Shown one piece after another: positions 46,959 through 55,651 of a stretch of 64,000 nt of DNA. The notes below the pieces were generated by a model. That model was not told the DNA's origin. It saw nothing but the letters and a program-made list of their open reading frames with translations, and searched no databases. Numbering within the stretch: the stretch's first letter is position 1; each line of letters starts with the position of its first letter. Origin of the DNA: an uncultured Clostridia bacterium. GTDB taxonomy: Bacteria; Bacillota; Clostridia; Oscillospirales; Acutalibacteraceae. Both the position numbers and the translations under genes were made by a program. The stretch spans positions 1-64,000 of the forward strand of contig CALWUT010000003.1 in NCBI GenBank assembly GCA_944384825.1, written 5' to 3'.

Positions 46959-47834
46959 TTATATTTGTCCTTTAACCGTTATTGAAACAATTCCAGGTGT
47001 AGTTGATATATTTCCTGTAACATTATCCTGTTCAAATGTTGCAGGCGGTACTGAAATATCTAGTTTTGAATCATAACTGGGAACTGTAAGAGTTCCATTT
47101 ATATATGAAAAATCTTCTACGAGTAGTTCTGTTGAGTTTAAGTATACATTTATAACTTCAGGAGAAGGAATAAACGTATCGTTCAGTACAACGTTTTTAG
47201 CTTCCGTATTACCATAATTATATAGGGAAAAGCTGTAAGTTATTTTTTCCCCTGGAAGTACTGGATTGGGGCTCATATTTTTTATTATTCTTACATCTGC
47301 TTGATCTTTAACTGTTACACTTACTGAAGCATTTAAAGAATGAGTTAAAATTTTAGAAGAAAGAGTAGCATTACTGGTTATTCTGGATCCTCTTCCAAGG
47401 GGAGCAAATTCATTTACGGAAGTCCTGTAAATAATCAGTGCATTTGATTTAGCGGGTATAGTCGGTACTGTAAAAACTATTTTTTCTTGTAAAACTTTTG
47501 GTTCAATATTAGAAAAGAAAGTTCCACCTAGATATAAAAAAGAAGGCTCTACGTAGCTAAGGGGAGTGAATGATTTATTGCATAAATTGGAGTTTAGGGA
47601 GTACGAACCTAAGTCATCAGTAATTTTTATGTTTTTTACTGATTCGGTGTAATTATTAGTTACACTTATCATAAAGGTTATTTCGCCGTTTTCATTGTAA
47701 GATTCACCGAGAGATGATTTGGTGATACTGAGTGCTTCTTGTAAAGTAGTCATTGCGATATTAGACGAAGCGGACTTTTTTTGAGAACCGAATTCAAATG
47801 TAAGGGAAGCGGTATTATAAATGGGAACAGGCAT
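46959..47834 (-). CDS. DUF11-repeat (isopeptide/adhesin-like) protein
   Basis: 291 residues, ATG behind AAGGAGG. Two beta-sandwich repeats are visible: the first around 50-175 with ITFMISVTNNYTESVKNIKI, the second around 180-290 with ADVRIIKNMSPNPVLPGEKI, TYSFSLYNYGNTEAKNVVL and NDTF. The P-G-E-x-I-T-Y-x-x-x-x-x-N-x-G-x-x-x-A block is the hallmark of DUF11. Such repeats are usually part of surface proteins, but no signal peptide, anchor or LPxTG is present here, so it may be cytoplasmic or exported another way. Function unknown. Confidence 0.7.
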   Translation of the reverse strand: MPVPIYNTASLTFEFGSQKKSASSNIAMTTLQEALSITKSSLGESYNENGEITFMISVTNNYTESVKNIKITDDLGSYSLNSNLCNKSFTPLSYVEPSFLYLGGTFFSNIEPKVLQEKIVFTVPTIPAKSNALIIYRTSVNEFAPLGRGSRITSNATLSSKILTHSLNASVSVTVKDQADVRIIKNMSPNPVLPGEKITYSFSLYNYGNTEAKNVVLNDTFIPSPEVINVYLNSTELLVEDFSYINGTLTVPSYDSKLDISVPPATFEQDNVTGNISTTPGIVSITVKGQI

Positions 47835-48144
47835 TTAAATTTACCTCCTTTTTAAAATCAATAAAAATGAATATCTCATTTCTAGTATATTCGTATTGGT
47901 TTAGTTTTGATAAATTTTTATATGGGAATAGTAAAGATAAAAATACAATTATTGATGTAATTTTTTGTTACCAATGTGTAACTATTAATTTTGTAAGTTT
48001 ATACAAATTTTTAAAGAATAAAATAGAGCTTATGTAATTTAATTTATAGTTTTTAAGATATAAAAAAATATATTTTTATACTATTTGTATATATAAAAAT
48101 TTAACTGTTTGTGTAAATGTACAAAAAACTATAATTATGTACTA

Positions 48145-48173
48145 TTGACAATTAGCAAAACATCTAATAATAT
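48145..48173 (+). promoter_or_regulatory. promoter of the G5/3D protein gene
   Basis: TTGACA (48145-48150) and TAATAT (48168-48173), 17 bases apart. The 460-base gap 47835-48295 shows this promoter and otherwise only AT-rich sequence without a recognisable gene. Confidence 0.7.
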
Positions 48174-48295
48174 ATCAAAGTGTAGTGGTTAAGTTTGATA
48201 AATTAAAGAATTTAAAAGTTAGAAATTATTACAAAATTTATACATAAAAAAACAATTTTAAAACGTTTTTGAAAGATCAGAACAGGAGGAATATA

Positions 48296-49489
48296 GTGAA
48301 TAAGAATTCTAAAAGTAGTGTAAATAAAAGGCTGGTACGATTAGCATCACTAACTTTAATGGCAGGAATATGTGCAACTTCAATTTTTTCAGTTAAATCT
48401 TTTGCAAAAGAAGTTTATGTAAACGTTGATGACAGTATAGTGCATGCTTTTACTTTGGAAACTGACACTAATAAAATCCTTGATAAATTCGGAGTAAAAG
48501 TATACGATAAAGATATCGTAGAGAAAATAGATGACTCTGACGGATCAATAAAATTAAATGTAAAAAGAGCATTTGACGTAAAAATAAGCGATGGAAGCAA
48601 AGAAGTATATTTAAAAATGACTCAGGGTAATGTAAAAGGCGCAATAGAAGCTTCGGACTTAAAACTATCTAAGTACGATATAACAAATTTCGATTTACAC
48701 AAACCTTTGGAAAAAAATATGAAAATTGTTATTACAAGAAGATTTAGGATAATAGTTTCAGCTGATGGAGAAAGTAAAGAATATATTGTACCTAAGGGTT
48801 CAGTAAAAAATGCTTTAAATTATATAAAAATAAAGCTTTCCCCAGATGACATTATAAATTTAGATTTGTCCAGTAACGTTTATGAAAACATGGAAGTAGT
48901 TATTAATAGAATTACTTTTGATGAAACTACACATAATGAAACAATTCCCTATACTAGAATTACGGAATCAGCTGATTATTTGAATAAAGGAATAGAAAAA
49001 ATAAAAACACAGGGAAGAGAAGGCGAAAGAAAGATAAAAATAAGAAAAAAATTCAAAGATGGAGAGCTTTTAAGTTCTGAGGAAATTGAAAACACTGTTA
49101 TAAGGGAAGCAACAAATGAAATAGTACTTAAAGGGACTAAGGAAAAAGTAAATGTAACCGATAAAGAAAAATCCGACACTCATAACTATAAAACAACTAG
49201 CCAAATCTTTGGTTCAGCAACAGCTTATACGGCATCTCCAGGAGCACGTACTTCCACTGGAAAAGTTCCGAAAGATGGAGAAACAGTAGCTGTAAACCCT
49301 AAGATAATTCCTTATGGGTCTAAAGTTTTAGTAGAAGCTGTAGATGGTTCTTTTAAAAAAACATTCATTGCTCAAGATACCGGTGGAGCTTTAAAATCCG
49401 GATCAGCTGTAGTAGATATTTATATGAGTTCTTTAAAATCATGTAAAACATTTGGAAGAAAACAAGTCAAAGTTTCAATAATTAAATAA
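48296..49489 (+). CDS. YabE-like cell-wall protein with DUF348, G5 and 3D domains
   Basis: 397 residues from GTG at 48296, placed 7 bases after AGGAGGA; an upstream TTG would put this site inside the gene. Residues about 10-38 are a signal anchor ending SFAKE. Two to three DUF348 repeats (about 40-200) are followed by a G5 domain (about 205-290, EGERKIKIRKKFKDGELLSS) and the C-terminal 3D catalytic domain: GSATAYTASPGARTSTGKVP, IPYGSKVLVEAVDG and FIAQDTGGALKSGSAVVDIY with the Asp triad. YabE/Rpf-like proteins cleave peptidoglycan and are typical of endospore-forming Firmicutes. Confidence 0.88.
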   Translation: MNKNSKSSVNKRLVRLASLTLMAGICATSIFSVKSFAKEVYVNVDDSIVHAFTLETDTNKILDKFGVKVYDKDIVEKIDDSDGSIKLNVKRAFDVKISDGSKEVYLKMTQGNVKGAIEASDLKLSKYDITNFDLHKPLEKNMKIVITRRFRIIVSADGESKEYIVPKGSVKNALNYIKIKLSPDDIINLDLSSNVYENMEVVINRITFDETTHNETIPYTRITESADYLNKGIEKIKTQGREGERKIKIRKKFKDGELLSSEEIENTVIREATNEIVLKGTKEKVNVTDKEKSDTHNYKTTSQIFGSATAYTASPGARTSTGKVPKDGETVAVNPKIIPYGSKVLVEAVDGSFKKTFIAQDTGGALKSGSAVVDIYMSSLKSCKTFGRKQVKVSIIK

Positions 49490-49496
49490 AACTGAT

Positions 49497-49535
49497 AAAA
49501 TCATAGCCATGCCTGAAAGACATGGTTATGATTTT
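49497..49535 (+). terminator. terminator after the 3D protein gene
   Basis: AAAATCATAGCCATG (49497-49511) and CATGGTTATGATTTT (49521-49535) pair over 15 positions with one G-U pair, a long near-perfect stem. The stop codon lies 8 bases upstream. Confidence 0.8.
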
Positions 49536-49609
49536 AGAATAAATATATTTCTTATAGATCAGAAAGTTTTTAATATAAATTTTGAAATACATAATAAGTA
49601 ATTAAAATA

Positions 49610-49631
49610 TAGGTTGTTAGTAAACAACCTA
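49610..49631. repeat. perfect small palindrome in intergenic DNA
   Basis: TAGGTTGTT (49610-49618) and AACAACCTA (49623-49631) with a 4-base loop AGTA. No T run follows directly. The surrounding 49536-49837 shows no gene. Confidence 0.4.
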
Positions 49632-49837
49632 ACTATATAAACGAATAAAATCATTTATTTAAACTTTAATATTTTATTTTTATACCTAAATGATTTATAA
49701 ATTATTAGATACTTGCTTTAGAAGATCATATATTGATTTTTGGAAGTTAATATAACTTTAGAGATAAATAGAATAAAAATGTCTTAAATATAAAAAGAGA
49801 ATTTTTTATATAACTAAAGATATTTTTCCATTTACTA

Positions 49838-49866
49838 TTGACATATTAATTTGTAATTGATAAAAT
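49838..49866 (+). promoter_or_regulatory. promoter of tRNA-Gln
   Basis: TTGACA (49838-49843) and TAAAAT (49861-49866), 17 bases apart, ending 14 bases before the tRNA. Confidence 0.75.
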
Positions 49867-49880
49867 TAAAAAGTAAATGT

Positions 49881-49954
49881 TGCGGAATGGTGTAACGGTA
49901 GCACAGCAGACTCTGACTCTGTTTGTGAGGGTTCGAATCCTTCTTCCGCAGCCA
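49881..49954 (+). tRNA. tRNA-Gln (CTG)
   Basis: Acceptor TGCGGAA pairs with TTCCGCA, anticodon arm GCAGA-CTCTGAC-TCTGT with anticodon CTG, T loop GGGTTCGAATCC and an encoded CCA end. CTG reads the CAG codon. All arms are intact. Confidence 0.92.
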
Positions 49955-50198
49955 TTTATTTAAGTTATATTATGAAAGCTATGAGTTGTGGAAGAAATTT
50001 TAAATAAAAAATTATTCAGAACCTTAATTAATGTTGTTACTTAGAATTTACTTGTCATAAATTTATGGTATACAGCAGATAATCTAGGATTACTGAATTC
50101 AATAACAATCTGTACTTTAGTTGCAGCAATTTGTTTTAATTGTGGTAATATTCAAATAGATATTATTTAAAAGCTAAGTTCGAATAATTGTTTAATTT

Positions 50199-50275
50199 CG
50201 AGGTGTAGCTCAGTTTGGTAGAGTGCCACGTTCGGGACGTGGATGCCGCAGGTTCGAGTCCTGTCACCTCGACCA
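50199..50275 (+). tRNA. tRNA-Pro (CGG)
   Basis: Acceptor CGAGGTG pairs with CACCTCG, D arm GCTCAGTTTGGTAGAGT, anticodon arm CCACG-TTCGGGA-CGTGG with anticodon CGG, T arm GCAGGTTCGAGTCCTGT, encoded CCA. The prophage remnant starts within 100 bases of its 3' end with a serine-recombinase C-terminus, so the tRNA neighbourhood may have served as an integration region. No second copy of the tRNA end was found at the other side of the prophage. Confidence 0.93.
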
Positions 50276-50365
50276 GTCTAGGGTGCTATAAGGGGCATGA
50301 AATTTCTTATAGCAACTTCTTTAAGTGAATAAAGTGTTTTAAGTTGTTTGTAAACATATTTAATG

Positions 50366-50785
50366 TTAGCAAGCAACTTTTTCCTTTTTTGCTCTGCCAA
50401 AATATTTAATAAGCCCGATTTCTTCTTTTCGAGAAAGTTTAGGAATTTGAATATTTCCAATCAGTTTGTAAAAAATCTCAACTCTTTGAGATGTCATTCC
50501 GTTAATAGTTTCACTATGATAAACTACAATCTTATCTATAAACTCATTCAGAATATCAATCGTTAAATTGGGAATTTCAGAATAATTTTTTACAATATCC
50601 AAAAAGCTATCAACGTTAAGCTCATGCTTCTTATCTTCTAAAACAATTCTTTTTTGAGCAACTATATCTTTGTGCATAATTCCATCAAGCGTTCTCCCAA
50701 AATCTTCACTTGATAGGTCTTGCAAATTCCACGTACAGCCTTGCGGTGTTTTTATTTCTGTATCGTTTATTTTGAAAAATGACAT
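50366..50785 (-). CDS. chimeric ORF: phage tail protein N-terminus fused to serine recombinase C-terminus
   Basis: 139 residues from ATG at 50785 (AGGAGG upstream). Residues 1-50 read SFFKINDTEIKTPQGCTWNL then EDFGRTLDGIMHKDIVAQKR, as in small siphophage tail proteins of the DUF6711 kind. From about residue 55 the sequence changes to VDSFLDIVKNYSEIPNLTID and ILNEFIDKIVVYHSE, followed by SQRVEIFYKLIGNI: this is the C-terminal DUF4368 region of large serine recombinases. The frame stays open across the junction (about 50630). It is thus the product of a recombination between two phage genes and is unlikely to do the job of either. Confidence 0.7.
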   Translation of the reverse strand: MSFFKINDTEIKTPQGCTWNLQDLSSEDFGRTLDGIMHKDIVAQKRIVLEDKKHELNVDSFLDIVKNYSEIPNLTIDILNEFIDKIVVYHSETINGMTSQRVEIFYKLIGNIQIPKLSRKEEIGLIKYFGRAKKEKVAC

Positions 50786-50807
50786 TTTCATACCTCCTAA
50801 GTACAAA

Positions 50808-50889
50808 ACAAAAAAGCCAAACCAAAATCAATTGATCCGGCTCTTTTAAGCTCTGCTCTTATTGTATCACAATAAATTATTTTTTTCAA
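50808..50889 (-). promoter_or_regulatory. prophage promoter-terminator leader module A
   Basis: On the minus strand TTGAAA (50889-50884) and TACAAT (50866-50861) have 17-base spacing. They are followed by AATAAGAGC, a hairpin with AGCC/GGCT arms (50842-50815) and a run of T to 50808, then the AGGAGG of the chimeric gene. The same order of elements precedes the portal gene (module B), suggesting a phage-type leader that attenuates structural-gene transcription. Confidence 0.5.
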
Positions 50890-50985
50890 TCGCATATATA
50901 CATACAACAAAATAACTGTTTTAAATTCAGTAAACATATAAAAAATGAGAGGGATGTAGAAAATCACGCGTTTCATAAAATACAC

Positions 50986-51014
50986 TTGAAGTTTGTAAAA
51001 TTATAGTCTATAAT
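50986..51014 (+). promoter_or_regulatory. promoter in front of a truncated ORF
   Basis: TTGAAG (50986-50991) and TATAAT (51009-51014), 17 bases apart, on the plus strand, driving the short ORF at 51069. Confidence 0.6.
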
Positions 51015-51068
51015 TTATAACTAGATGTAAATTTATGTAAAATACTAGATGAGTTGGAGGGGGTTTTA

Positions 51069-51167
51069 ATGGCAAAAGCTGAGGATAATTTTGATAGATT
51101 TATTGATGATTTATTTTCCGACTGGATTGCAATTATCGTCAAGAATATCGCAATACGTAAACGCTAA
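51069..51167 (+). pseudogene. N-terminal fragment of an unidentified gene, cut off by inverted portal gene
   Basis: A 32-residue frame with a strong GGAGGGGG site and a good promoter begins MAKAEDNFDRFIDDLF; after about residue 18 the reading passes into the antisense of the portal gene fragment. It looks like the start of a real gene whose remainder was lost when the portal fragment was joined in opposite orientation. The original product is not recognisable. Confidence 0.4.
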
Positions 51168-51689
51168 AATTGGCTTGTGCTGTGCTTCTGATAAATAAAT
51201 TACAGAGGTAAATTTTGGGTCTAAAATTGGTATTAAAAATGGTGCAGATTCTTTATCTACGTTTTCAATATCTTCATCGACGCAAATTAAACGATAAGCC
51301 GTACCGCATATTGACTGCCACTCTCCGAGCTGCGTATCTCCACAAGCCTTGTCAACGCTGTCCATCATGTTATTTAAAATCTCGACATTTTCTCTGCAAT
51401 CTGTATCTTTTGAAGCGTATTTTATTGGTTCACCCAAGAAATATCCGTTAGCATTTCGTACAATTGAATACGCATTATTTACCACAATTTTATTGTTTAC
51501 ATCAGGTCTTATTACTTTGTTTCTTTTCAAAATCGGCTGATTTCCTGTAAAATATCTTTCTAAGTATGCAATTTGTCGGCTGTTTTCTTCATGCCTTGTC
51601 ATCGCTCCGTTTATGATTTTTACAATGGAATTTACGTTTAAATTTTTGCATGATGTATATATTACTTTTCTTCCAAAAAGATTTTGCAC
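51111..51689 (-). pseudogene. phage portal protein (SPP1 gp6-like), truncated
   Basis: 192 residues from GTG at 51689, with AGGAGGA upstream. MTRHEENSRQIAYLERYFTG near 30, then VNNAYSIVRNANGYFLGEPI near 69, and GTAYRLICVDED near 127 and FLIPILDPKFTSVIY near 145 are conserved in SPP1-type portal proteins, which form the DNA gate in the capsid. Real portals have 430-500 residues; this one ends at 51111 where it meets an unrelated plus-strand ORF. The terminase gene lies upstream on the same strand with an AbiE pair in between. Confidence 0.72.
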
Positions 51690-51735
51690 TTTTGAATATT
51701 CCTCCTTTCAAAATCAATTTTTATAAAACAAAAAA

Positions 51736-51825
51736 AGAACCAAAAACCTAATTTTAGATTTCTGGCTCTCTTGAAGCTCTTATTTACTTTTATTTTATTA
51801 TACTATATTTGGAATTTTTTTGCAA
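51736..51825 (-). promoter_or_regulatory. prophage promoter-terminator leader module B
   Basis: On the minus strand TTGCAA (51825-51820) and TATAAT (51802-51797), 17 bases apart, are followed by AATAAGAGC and a long hairpin: AGAGCCA (51769-51763) with TGGTTCT (51742-51736), extended by an AAATCTAA/TTAGGTTT pair, then seven T. The portal GTG follows. Order and sequence parallel module A, and the promoter resembles that of the Tyr leader at 1088. Confidence 0.55.
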
Positions 51826-51843
51826 ATATATATTTTGAGTAAT

Positions 51844-52713
51844 TTAATTATTTCTAGTTAATTCCTCCATGATTTTCATAATTAAATTACAAATATCCAT
51901 AAAATCAATTCCTTGTGTATAAACAAACTCTTGTTGATATTTTATCCATAGATTTTTAATAGGTGCATATTGTTTTATTCTTTCAATAATCACTTTATAG
52001 TCTTCAAAAAGTCCTAAAGTATTCTTTCTTTTACAAGTTTCATATAAAGCCACAGAAAGAATATTAGTATCAAATTTATTTTTATAGAGATTATAGAGGG
52101 TATAAACATCATAGTAATCACGCATTCTTGTACTATCTTCTCCTAAACTTAAAATAGCATGGAGCTTCTCGGACAAAACAGTTTCAATATTATAAGACAT
52201 AATTTTTATTTTTCTATCTTCAAATAATAATTTATAATCATACTCTATCTCTTTCGGAGTAATTTTATCTCCGGTTGTTATATCTATGACTAGTGGAATT
52301 TTCATTTGCTCCATAAATGCGGTAAGCGATACACGAAGTCCAGGATATAAATCTTGAACTCGTATATCCACAAATCCATTTAATTTAAAAGTTACATCAT
52401 CATCAATTTTTATTTCTAATATCTCACTTAAAATATTTTGAGTTGATTCTTTTGACAGTTTTAAACCCTTTAAAGTTGTGTCTAAATCCATTGTTGCTCT
52501 GTTTTCTATCCCCATAATCGAAGAAAGCAATACTCCACCTTTGATTATAAAATTGCATTTATATTTTGAAACTGAAATTCTTTCCAGCAAACGCTCTATC
52601 ATGTAATTTTGCATTATAATTTGAGGACTAAGTTTTGTTTCTATTGACTTATTTTTTATGTGCTGACGTAAACTTTGTGCATTTTTTATGTTTTTTCCCA
52701 TATTTTTAATCAA
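51844..52713 (-). CDS. AbiEii/AbiGii-type nucleotidyltransferase toxin
   Basis: 289 residues. The nucleotidyltransferase core is CNFIIKGGVLLSSIMGIENR with TMDLDTTLKG near 53-83 (G-G-x4-S and D-x-D), followed by IDITTGDKITPKEIEYDYKL near 148 and the ETVLSEKLHAIL helix near 183, all typical of AbiEii (PF08843). It is the toxin of a type IV system in which toxin and antitoxin do not bind each other; family members add nucleotides to tRNA ends. The start lies 4 bases after the antitoxin stop. The pair sits between terminase and portal genes of the prophage remnant. Confidence 0.88.
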   Translation of the reverse strand: MIKNMGKNIKNAQSLRQHIKNKSIETKLSPQIIMQNYMIERLLERISVSKYKCNFIIKGGVLLSSIMGIENRATMDLDTTLKGLKLSKESTQNILSEILEIKIDDDVTFKLNGFVDIRVQDLYPGLRVSLTAFMEQMKIPLVIDITTGDKITPKEIEYDYKLLFEDRKIKIMSYNIETVLSEKLHAILSLGEDSTRMRDYYDVYTLYNLYKNKFDTNILSVALYETCKRKNTLGLFEDYKVIIERIKQYAPIKNLWIKYQQEFVYTQGIDFMDICNLIMKIMEELTRNN

Positions 52714-52717
52714 TCTC

Positions 52718-53320
52718 CTATAATAAAACAGATAAATATTTTTTTATAGCTTGTTTTACTTTTAAAACCCCGGCATAATCATTCAATTTATGTAAATTAT
52801 AATTTCCGCTATTAATGTACTCTCTAAAAGCATTATTTATAAATCTAATATCACAATTAGCAGATTTTTTCACAATATCGCAAAGTGTTTTTTCTACATC
52901 ATAAACCTTAACTTTTCTCCCAAATGATGTTTCTTTTTCAGTAATTCCAACTCTGTACTGACTTTTTATTGATGTTCTGATTCTGACATTTTGTTCTGAC
53001 AACTTTCCCAGTCCATAATTATTGGGAACAGTAACAGAAAGTCTGCTGGGAGTTACATCTGTCATGCCATGCAAAAAAAGGGCTGTTTCATGCGAGAAAA
53101 TTGCTTTTGAGAACATTGTTTGAAGAATAAACATATCATCTTCCCATGTATCTGGAGTAATATAAATTCCTCTGCCTATCTTTTCTAATTCTCCATTTTT
53201 TACCATTCTTGACAAATAAATTCGTGGTATTTTTTTTTCGGTTAAATTATTAGATAAAATCATTCCATTTTGTTTATTTAAAATTTCTTCTATTAATTTT
53301 TTATATTTCGTACTTTTCAC
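52718..53320 (-). CDS. AbiEi-type antitoxin / transcriptional regulator
   Basis: 200 residues. The N-terminal winged helix (about 1-60) has GMILSNNLTEKKIPRIYLSR and VKNGELEKIGRGIYI; the C-terminal domain has FSKAIFSHETALFLHGMTDV near 70 and YDVEKTLCDIVKKSANCDI near 138. AbiEi proteins bind inverted repeats in their own promoter. It is the first gene of the pair, with an AAAACGAGGTGAAA site. Both genes have open frames while the phage genes around them are broken, which suggests selection for keeping the pair. Confidence 0.88.
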   Translation of the reverse strand: MKSTKYKKLIEEILNKQNGMILSNNLTEKKIPRIYLSRMVKNGELEKIGRGIYITPDTWEDDMFILQTMFSKAIFSHETALFLHGMTDVTPSRLSVTVPNNYGLGKLSEQNVRIRTSIKSQYRVGITEKETSFGRKVKVYDVEKTLCDIVKKSANCDIRFINNAFREYINSGNYNLHKLNDYAGVLKVKQAIKKYLSVLL

Positions 53321-53405
53321 CTCGTTTTGTTACTTGCATCATTAAATCAAAATTTATTTACATGATAATAGTAACATATAAAACGATTTTGTCAAGCAAT
53401 TTATT

Positions 53406-55062
53406 TTAAAAAGGCAAAGATTTTCTATCAATAAACTTAACCGAAAGTGTAGACAGTTCTTTAAAAAGTTGTGAAAGCATGGCGATAGCGTCGGGAGCGT
53501 CGTCATGTTTTGCTTTTCCGGTTACTGTAAAACTAAAAAGATTTTGCATGAACCTTTTGTACTGTGTATCTTGTTTAGACTTATGAAGAAATATAAAATT
53601 TTTCTTTACAAAATCGCTCTCTGTGATAATTTTTGTGATCTTATTACTTGATGTAAAAAATGTACGAACCCCAGTATTTCCGCCTTGATTTTTTTATTTG
53701 CTCGTCGACCTTTTTAGCATAGTAATCACCGCCGTTATTGGATTCTATATCCATTCTTGAAACTTTATTTTTTACGCATAAATTAGCTACCATTGGTTTT
53801 GTGATTTCGTGTAGTCCGTTATTAAATACAACTTCATTTATATAAATTTTATCTCCATAAACGTATCTACAAGGGCAGCAAACATAGTCTTCGCCTTGCC
53901 CTTTACTGTCGCACACTGCAATAATTGTGTTTTGCTTTTCTTTTGGTAGCTCAAAAAAATACTGAAAATCATCTTCTGAATATAACAATCCCTAACGTTC
54001 AATCGGTTCTTGCATATAAATTGTTCGCCATGAAATATCATCCATATTTTCTTTCAAATCCAAAAAATATTCAGTAGAAAATCCTACGCCGTAATCGTAG
54101 TCAAAATTAGATTTTCCGTTTATATCAAGTGCCGGAAGTTTTACAAATTTTGACTTTTCATCATCTAAATATCTTTGTTCCAGTCTGCCGATTGGGTCAT
54201 GTATGCTCCATCTAGTGCCAATTATTAGCATTTTGCAATCTTGTTTCATTCGTGACATAAAATCATTTGAAAATTTCGTCCATAAAATATCCATTCTTTC
54301 GTGATTTAACGCTTCTTCGCTGCCGGATACCATGTCATCGGCATACGCCAAAACCTCGCACCTCGTTGCTCCGGTTAATCCGCTGTCAATTGAGCGACAA
54401 GTCAAGGTTTTAAAGCGTTTGACTTGCTTTAAGTCGATTGTTTCATCTTTTGAATTTGTGCTGGCAAGTGGGGAATCGGGAAACACTTCGGAAAATTTAT
54501 ATTTTGGGTCTTTGATTATCTGTAAAGCTCCGTCAAAAAATGAACGTGTCAATTTATCGGCACAAGCTGTTGCTAGACTTGGCTTTAATGCTTCTTTTCC
54601 CATAAGCCATGTGATATAAAATATTCCGAGCGTTGATTTACCTGTTCCGGGTGGCATAGATATTCCTAATCTTACTAATTTTCCGTCTGCTAAGTCTTGT
54701 AAATCTTTGATAACTGAACATAAAACCTTGATTATCGGCTGATAAAAGCGTTTTTCAGCATCTCGGTCTTTCTCGATATAAAGCAAATATGAATGAAAAT
54801 CGTATGGTGCAGCAGATGAAAACGTCTGCCAGTATTTTTTAAGTAGTCTTTTTCGCTGATTTATTCCTAAGTTGGCACTGGATAAAATTTTGTCAATTCT
54901 TTTTCTAAATTCTAAATTAATTCCCAAAGCATAAGAAATATCACTTTCACGAATATACAAAGTCCACAAGGCTTCGCATTTTTGTAAGTACAAATTATCT
55001 TGCATATTTGTGTGCTTTTTTAAATCTTTCAATAATTTGCTGATTAATTCTCTGTTATTCAT
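53406..55062 (-). pseudogene. phage terminase large subunit, one nonsense and one frameshift
   Basis: The first part (55062-53992, 356 residues) has the ATPase: ISMPPGTGKSTLGIFYITWL near 138, then YADDMVSGSEEALN near 238 and IIGTRWSIHDPIGRLEQRY near 277. After EPIER a TAG interrupts the frame; it continues with GLLYSEDDFQYFFELPKEKQ and the nuclease-domain start IAVCDSKGQGEDYVC. Near 53670 a frameshift moves the rest into another frame (GVRTFFTSSNKITKIITESD), which ends with VTGKAKHDDAPDAIAMLSQL at 53406. All parts are present, so the decay is recent. In an intact phage this protein packages DNA through the portal. Confidence 0.8.
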
Positions 55063-55108
55063 AACATCACCTCAATTTTTTAAATATAAAAATCACTAAC
55101 GTCTTGTG

Positions 55109-55651
55109 TTAGTGATTCTCGTGGAACTCTCTAAAAAATTCAATAAATTTCATTAATATTTTTTTATCGCAGTCATAAGTTAAATGACTATACGCTTCCT
55201 CAAAATTAAACCAGTCTGTTCTTTCTACTTCTCCTTTTTGACAAGTGATTTCTAAAGATTTAGCCTCTGCACAATAGTACACTGCCTCGTTTATCGTGCC
55301 TTTTTTCATAGAAAATAGTGTTGAAACTCTTAACTTAGAAATTATATCTATATCAATTCCAACTTCTTCCTTAACTTCACGAAGTGTCGTTTGTATTTCT
55401 GTTTCGTTATTTTCAACGTGCCCTTTTGGAAATCCCCATCTCGATTCGTTGTTATAAATAAAATTGGTTAATAAAACTTTATATTCGCTAATAAATTCAC
55501 GGAATATAACTGCACCACATGATTTTTCATAATGTGAAAAATTTAATAGTTCATCTGATATGAAAAAATCTCCATATTGATTTTTCCTAAAATCTATTAC
55601 ATCAATAACGCTATCTGTATTAATTAAACCATAGATATGCGGAAAAGTCAT
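55109..55651 (-). CDS. Nudix hydrolase (with C-terminal part of a DUF952 domain at its start)
   Basis: 180 residues. The Nudix box GHVENNETEIQTTLREVKEE followed by VGI at about 78-100 is complete (G-x5-E-x7-R-E-U-x-E-E-x-G-U), with WGFPKGHV before it. The first 35 residues (TFPHIYGLINTDSVIDVIDF) instead look like the end of a DUF952 domain, whose first part is the next ORF upstream in the same frame, separated only by TGA. The enzyme domain itself is intact and may be translated from the internal ATG. The substrate cannot be read from sequence. Confidence 0.75.
   Translation of the reverse strand: MTFPHIYGLINTDSVIDVIDFRKNQYGDFFISDELLNFSHYEKSCGAVIFREFISEYKVLLTNFIYNNESRWGFPKGHVENNETEIQTTLREVKEEVGIDIDIISKLRVSTLFSMKKGTINEAVYYCAEAKSLEITCQKGEVERTDWFNFEEAYSHLTYDCDKKILMKFIEFFREFHENH

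Noticed and set aside
50278..50460. Minus-strand 60-codon frame next to tRNA-Pro
   Set aside because: It overlaps the chimeric recombinase frame in another phase and has no ribosome site; the region after the recombinase stop is otherwise non-coding.
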